Assembly: GCA_947165115.1 (NCBI GenBank)
Contig: CAMUZD010000002.1
Location: forward strand, 1 to 33,418
Length of the DNA stretch: 33,418 bases
Reading direction: 5' to 3'
From: an uncultured Clostridia bacterium
Lineage (GTDB): Bacteria > Bacillota > Clostridia > Oscillospirales > Acutalibacteraceae
The first letter of the stretch is position 1. Every line of letters begins with the position of its first letter. The notes beneath the pieces are model-generated. The model saw only the letters and a program-made list of their open reading frames with translations. It ran no database searches and had not been told where the DNA came from. Below, piece after piece: positions 30,313 through 33,418 of this stretch. Both the position numbers and the translations under genes were made by a program.

Positions 30313-32340
30313 CTAAGCCTCTTTCCCGTTCAAAAAGATCAGATCAGCCTCTTTTTGGCTGATTTTCTTCTTACTTTCCTTAACAATTCTCTTTACTTCT
30401 TCCTGTCTTTCCGCCGCAGCAGCCATCTTTTCGGCCTTCGATGCAACCTGCTTTACCTTCAGCGATTCGCCCTTCGGTTCATACCTGTCGATGAAATTCC
30501 TCCACAGCTTCTGCAAGTGCTTCTGCGTCTCCATCCATTTTGCCACCTGTTCAGGATCTTTCGGATTGATTTTGTTGACAATTTCAGGCATTCCCAGATA
30601 TTCCTTCGTGTGTGCGTCGAAAATGTGAACCCTTTCCGGATCATCCGGGTGAAACTTCACCAGAACTTTCTTGTTTTTCGCGTAATTACTTGAATATCTT
30701 GACAATTCATGGTGATAGTACACAAACCCGTTTACACTGATTTGCGAACTTCTGACACTCACTTCTTTTTCAGGCAGAAGCATGAAATCAAAGTGATAAT
30801 CATCGGGAATCGGTCTCGGGTGCTGTTCCAAATTAGCGAAAAACCTCTTGTAAGGAATGATTTTGTCAGTTGAAACAAGGTGCTCGTTCCACCAGCTGAA
30901 AACCTTGAAAACACACTGCATAAATTCGTCAAGCGTCAGCAGTCCGCCGTTTTTCTTGAGCTTTTCAGCCGCCGCAATAAGCCTTAAATTCTCGTCAGGA
31001 TCGTCAACCTTTTTTGCATAGCCGACTCCTCCCGTCACATCCTTCATCTTTCTTTCAATGATTGAAAAGTAACCCTCGATCGGTTTGGAGTTCGGACGTC
31101 TGCCGATAGCCACCAAATGTTGGACATGGTTAAAATAAATATCCTCCGCACCCTCGCTTTTAACAAGATCCTCCATTCCGGGTATCTGCATGTCGTTAAT
31201 CCTGCCGAAATCCGTAAAAGTGCATAAACCCTCAAGATTCCTGCACATCTGTTCAACATATTTCGAGAGTTCCGGCTTACCCATATCCGTATATATCGCT
31301 TCCGGGATCCCGAACCTGCACGCCTCGTAAAGCGCACTTGCAACGTCCATTGAATTGTAGTGCTCAAGCGTCATCTTGAAGCCGACAATCATCCTTGAAC
31401 CCATATCGACAAAAACGTAACACTCCGGTCTGTAAACCTTGCCTTCGTGCTGAATGAAATAATCCCAGATGTGCTGGTCGCCGACAATGACTTCAAGAGA
31501 ATTGTAAGCAAGCAGGTTTCTTTTCATAAGCGGCGCGACACTCTTTGTGAATGCCGTCGTTCCGCCGTTTTTAAGCACCAAAGCAGGTGTAATTTGCTTA
31601 ATAATATTCGCTAAAATGCCGTAAAGAGTCGGTTTTGAACCCACTCTCCAGCCTTCCTTATTCGCCTTTTCAATCGTCCTTTCAATAATAAGCTGCTTTG
31701 TGACCCTCTGATTCTGTAAAAAAGTGCCTACCATAAACTCGATAGCGTCACTGCAGGTCGTGTGCGTCTTTACCTTAAAATCAATTACCTCTCCGGTAAT
31801 ATCCTTGACCTGGCCGTTTTCCTCATCCGGCGCTCCCTTGACCGCTCTCAGCCAGTTGTAGCAGGTCGATCTCGACACACCGTACTTTTCACGCGCCGCT
31901 TTGATTGCATCCTCAACAGAGACTCCCATTCCGCGACCCTCAATAAAAGCCACACACGCCAGCATCAGATTCTCTTTCACAGTCCCTCCGTATTTGCACT
32001 TAACCGCAACCGCAAGGCTTTTTTCACTCCCTGCTACGCCGCCGCTTTTAATGTCGTCGTTGCGTCGTTCCGTCGTAACATCGTTACGCCCGGCGCCATT
32101 TTCATCGGTTTCCGCTTGCTTCGTCTGTTGTTCGCGGATTTTATCCGCGATTTTGGTTTGCCACCTTTTCGGCAAGTCGCTGAACTTATACAGCTTTTCC
32201 GGCTTGCCGTTGGCGGCGTTTTTCCCCGAGAATGAAAAAAGACCTGCGTCGTTCAGCTGCTTCAGCCCTTTAATCATTGCCGCATTGCTTATATTAAGGG
32301 CTTTAAATAACTCAGATCTTGTCCAAAGGTTTTGCATCAT
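30313..32340 (-). CDS. A: MuA-type DDE transposase
   Basis: MuA pairs the phage ends, cuts and joins them to target DNA. The 675-residue protein (MuA 663) has N-terminal winged-helix and HTH DNA-binding parts (ALNISNAAMIKGLKQLNDAG, VEDAIKAAREKYGVSRSTC), then the RNase H-like core: D288 in IVGDQHIWD, D352 in YTDMGKPE and E422 in KPIEGYFSI. A charged C terminus (about 600-675) should contact MuB. The ATG pair at 32340/32337 directly follows hairpin element copy 8, whose AGCGG is the only ribosome site. Confidence 0.95.
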   Translation of the reverse strand: MMQNLWTRSELFKALNISNAAMIKGLKQLNDAGLFSFSGKNAANGKPEKLYKFSDLPKRWQTKIADKIREQQTKQAETDENGAGRNDVTTERRNDDIKSGGVAGSEKSLAVAVKCKYGGTVKENLMLACVAFIEGRGMGVSVEDAIKAAREKYGVSRSTCYNWLRAVKGAPDEENGQVKDITGEVIDFKVKTHTTCSDAIEFMVGTFLQNQRVTKQLIIERTIEKANKEGWRVGSKPTLYGILANIIKQITPALVLKNGGTTAFTKSVAPLMKRNLLAYNSLEVIVGDQHIWDYFIQHEGKVYRPECYVFVDMGSRMIVGFKMTLEHYNSMDVASALYEACRFGIPEAIYTDMGKPELSKYVEQMCRNLEGLCTFTDFGRINDMQIPGMEDLVKSEGAEDIYFNHVQHLVAIGRRPNSKPIEGYFSIIERKMKDVTGGVGYAKKVDDPDENLRLIAAAEKLKKNGGLLTLDEFMQCVFKVFSWWNEHLVSTDKIIPYKRFFANLEQHPRPIPDDYHFDFMLLPEKEVSVRSSQISVNGFVYYHHELSRYSSNYAKNKKVLVKFHPDDPERVHIFDAHTKEYLGMPEIVNKINPKDPEQVAKWMETQKHLQKLWRNFIDRYEPKGESLKVKQVASKAEKMAAAAERQEEVKRIVKESKKKISQKEADLIFLNGKEA

Positions 32341-32387
32341 CCGCTAAGTTTCGTTAATTGCGCTGAATTTTATTCAGCATTTGCATC
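32341..32387 (-). repeat. hairpin element, copy 8 (before transposase start)
   Basis: Stem GCTGAAT / ATTCAGC, loop AAA; preceded by GATGCAAAT and followed by GCGCAATTAACGAAAC and AGCGG, then the transposase ATG. It also gives the last codons and stop (D-A-N-A-E-stop) of the upstream gene. Confidence 0.9.
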
Positions 32388-32567
32388 TTTCACGCCGTTT
32401 GCATCCCACCATTGCTCGCAGTATTGCGGTGCCGGTGAAAATCTTTTCATTCCGCACTCTCTTGCCGTGTCTTTGTCCATGTCTCTGACAACCATATAAG
32501 CCATAAGGAATGCCAGAACCGCCATAAAAATAAAACCGATAATGTTTTCTTTTGTTTCTTTTTTCAT
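32370..32567 (-). CDS. small membrane protein (65 aa)
   Basis: One membrane helix (IIGFIFMAVLAFLMAYMVV, residues 9-27) and a short charged C terminus with two Cys. Function unknown; small early membrane proteins in phages often serve in exclusion or host takeover. The ATG overlaps the upstream stop (ATGA) and has GAGGTGG in front. Its last five residues come from hairpin element copy 8. Confidence 0.65.
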   Translation of the reverse strand: MKKETKENIIGFIFMAVLAFLMAYMVVRDMDKDTARECGMKRFSPAPQYCEQWWDANGVKDANAE

Positions 32568-32854
32568 GCCACCACCTCTTGCGTCGTCTGTTTCCGCAGC
32601 ATGTCATGCGCGGCTTCCTTTGTTCCGTTCATTGCAGCCGAATTTGATTCGGCGTTTTTAATGTTTTTCCTCCACCATTCCGCAAACGGTCCGCTCACAA
32701 ACGCTCCTCTTTCGATTGACTTTAAAATTGAAGTCATCGAGATTCCGAGTTCCGCCGCTATCGCTTTTTGCGTTGTATCGTGCTCGATTAAATATATCTT
32801 GAAGAGCACTTTCCTTTCTTTGATTTCCTTTTTGGTTTTCTTTGCTTTTTTCAT
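32564..32854 (-). CDS. small HTH protein, first early gene (Ner-like position)
   Basis: The 96-residue protein has a helix-turn-helix (TTQKAIAAELGISMTSILKS) in its middle and a basic N terminus. In Mu this position is held by Ner, which turns down repressor and early transcription. Similarity to Ner is by place and fold only. AGGAGG precedes the ATG at 32854. The C terminus has hairpin element copy 9 in frame. Confidence 0.65.
   Translation of the reverse strand: MKKAKKTKKEIKERKVLFKIYLIEHDTTQKAIAAELGISMTSILKSIERGAFVSGPFAEWWRKNIKNAESNSAAMNGTKEAAHDMLRKQTTQEVVA
32617..32660 (-). repeat. hairpin element, copy 9 (inside the Ner-like gene)
   Basis: Stem GCCGAAT / ATTCGGC, loop CAA; followed by TGCAATGAACGGAAC and AAAGG. 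The 5' flank has drifted. Read as N-A-E-S-N-S-A-A. Confidence 0.8.
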
Positions 32855-32881
32855 TTTTCCTCCTATTGTCAATTTCGCTGG

Positions 32882-32899
32882 CGGTTAAATTTTTAACCG
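32882..32899. promoter_or_regulatory. candidate operator palindrome between repressor and early operon
   Basis: CGGTTAAA and TTTAACCG form perfect 8-base arms around TT. A further half site, CGTTAAAC, follows at 32898-32905. It lies in the divergent promoter region, where phage repressors bind. Confidence 0.65.
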
Positions 32900-32907
32900 T
32901 TAAACAA

Positions 32908-32936
32908 TTGGCTTTTAATGCTTTTTGCGTTAGAAA
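32908..32936 (+). promoter_or_regulatory. weak candidate promoter for the repressor gene
   Basis: TTGGCT and TAGAAA are spaced by 17 bases and lie just downstream of the palindrome and 32 bases before the repressor ATG. Matches to consensus are partial. Confidence 0.35.
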
Positions 32937-32967
32937 TCAAGAAAAAAAATTGCAATAGGAGGTAAAA

Positions 32968-33306
32968 ATGCACAACCGCTTGAAATCGCTAAGAAAAAAA
33001 TTAGGGTTTAATCAAGGCGAATTTGCTGAAAAGCTCAGAATCTCCCAAACTTACTACTCTGAAATCGAACGCGGTTCTAAAGGTTTCTCCGCCACCGTTC
33101 TTTTATCGCTTTATGCGTTAAATGTTAATCTTGACTGGCTTATCGGTGGTGAAGGTGAAATGTTCCGCACTTCTGGATACATTCCTTCCGATCCGCTTCT
33201 TTCCGAACTTATTTTAGTCTTTAAACAGCTTCCGGAAAACCGTAAAAAACTTGTCTTAAACTACGCCATTGACCAAAAAGGGTTGTTTGATTTGCTGAAA
33301 AAATAG
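32968..33306 (+). CDS. c: XRE-family prophage repressor (112 aa)
   Basis: Residues 1-58 form a classic HTH (RLKSLRKKLGFNQGEFAEKL, then RISQTYYSEIERGSKGFS), followed by NLDWLIGGEGEMF, a frequent motif in phage repressors, and a helical C terminus likely used for dimerisation. It faces the early operon across a palindrome. AGGAGG precedes the ATG. No peptidase part is seen, so control by RecA cleavage is unlikely. Confidence 0.85.
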   Translation: MHNRLKSLRKKLGFNQGEFAEKLRISQTYYSEIERGSKGFSATVLLSLYALNVNLDWLIGGEGEMFRTSGYIPSDPLLSELILVFKQLPENRKKLVLNYAIDQKGLFDLLKK

Positions 33307-33308
33307 CC

Positions 33309-33418
33309 AAAAAGTTGTCTTGGATTGCTCAAAAGTTAGGTTGGATTTCCGAAAAGGTTGTCCTGGATTGCTCAAAAGTTAGGTTGGATTTCCGAAAAGG
33401 TTGTCCTGGATTGCTCAA
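33309..33418 (+). repeat. 43-base tandem repeats, continuing past the window
   Basis: Units at 33309-33351, 33352-33394 and from 33395 onward share AAAAGGTTGTCCTGGATTGC plus TCAAAAGTTAGG and TTGGATTTCCG. Each 43-base unit is itself two related halves of 22 and 21 bases (AAAAG..TT..TGGATT). They begin just after the repressor stop, towards the expected left end of a Mu-like genome. Transposase-binding end sites are one possibility; they could also be host repeats. Confidence 0.85.

Noticed and set aside
7492..32660. Hairpin elements as integron attC sites or tRNA T-arms
   Set aside because: The GSNPA-coding stretch looks like a T-arm translation, but there is no acceptor or anticodon arm, the loop lacks TTCRA, and attC core sites (GTTRRRY/RYYYAAC) are missing.
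33309..33418. CRISPR array
   Set aside because: Units are contiguous with no variable spacers; the 21-22-base halves are related to each other.

Overview
This window is almost entirely one Mu-like transposable prophage (or phage genome), flanked on the left by the 3' end of a host recN gene. The host is probably Gram-negative: the phage carries an overlapping Rz/Rz1 spanin pair with a lipobox, which only makes sense with an outer membrane. I cannot name the genus. The divergent RecN and the abundance of short palindromic repeats suggest a little-studied lineage. No tRNA, rRNA, CRISPR array or IS element was seen, and no gene-free stretch exceeds about 230 bases.

Layout, in phage order from the right. 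A C1-type XRE repressor (32968-33306, +) faces a leftward early operon across a 113-base control region with an 18-base palindrome. The early operon runs a small HTH protein, a small membrane protein, MuA transposase (DDE: D288, D352, E422), MuB ATPase, two unknown genes, a DUF3164 protein, GemA/gp16, the terminase large subunit, an Ogr/NrdR-like zinc ribbon protein, an unknown gene, a C5 cytosine methyltransferase, an ASCH-domain protein and an AT-rich cluster of four unknown genes (21372-22829). A rightward late block (17136-21394) holds portal, a gp10-like protein, a DUF5675 lysis candidate, Rz/Rz1 and a MuF head protein with a C-terminal HExxH domain. It collides tail-to-tail with the early operon. 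A leftward late block (16907-713) holds the XkdF-type protease with a nested scaffold start, major capsid protein with a C-terminal extra domain, connector, holin-like gene, then a complete P2-type contractile tail (V, W, J, I, fibre-like genes, FI sheath, FII tube, E/E', T, U, X, D) and a D12-class adenine methyltransferase at the far end.

The phage is therefore a mosaic: Mu-type transposition and head genes joined to a P2-type tail, with the portal-to-MuF block inverted relative to the rest.

The most unusual content is not protein coding. At least ten copies of a roughly 45-base element are scattered through the leftward genes. Each has a hairpin whose stem covaries between copies, all lie in the same orientation, five sit directly upstream of a start codon and often supply or abut its ribosome binding site, and six of seven coding copies are read in the same frame. 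A second family of 9-base, Shine-Dalgarno-like tandem repeats bounded by GCCGCCG/CGGCGGC arms lies just upstream of three starts. Other strong points are a G8 tract that puts the adenine methyltransferase out of frame (probable phase variation), a textbook T TTT TTA -1 frameshift site in the tail chaperone gene, and a MuF-linked putative metalloprotease domain next to AT-rich cargo genes.
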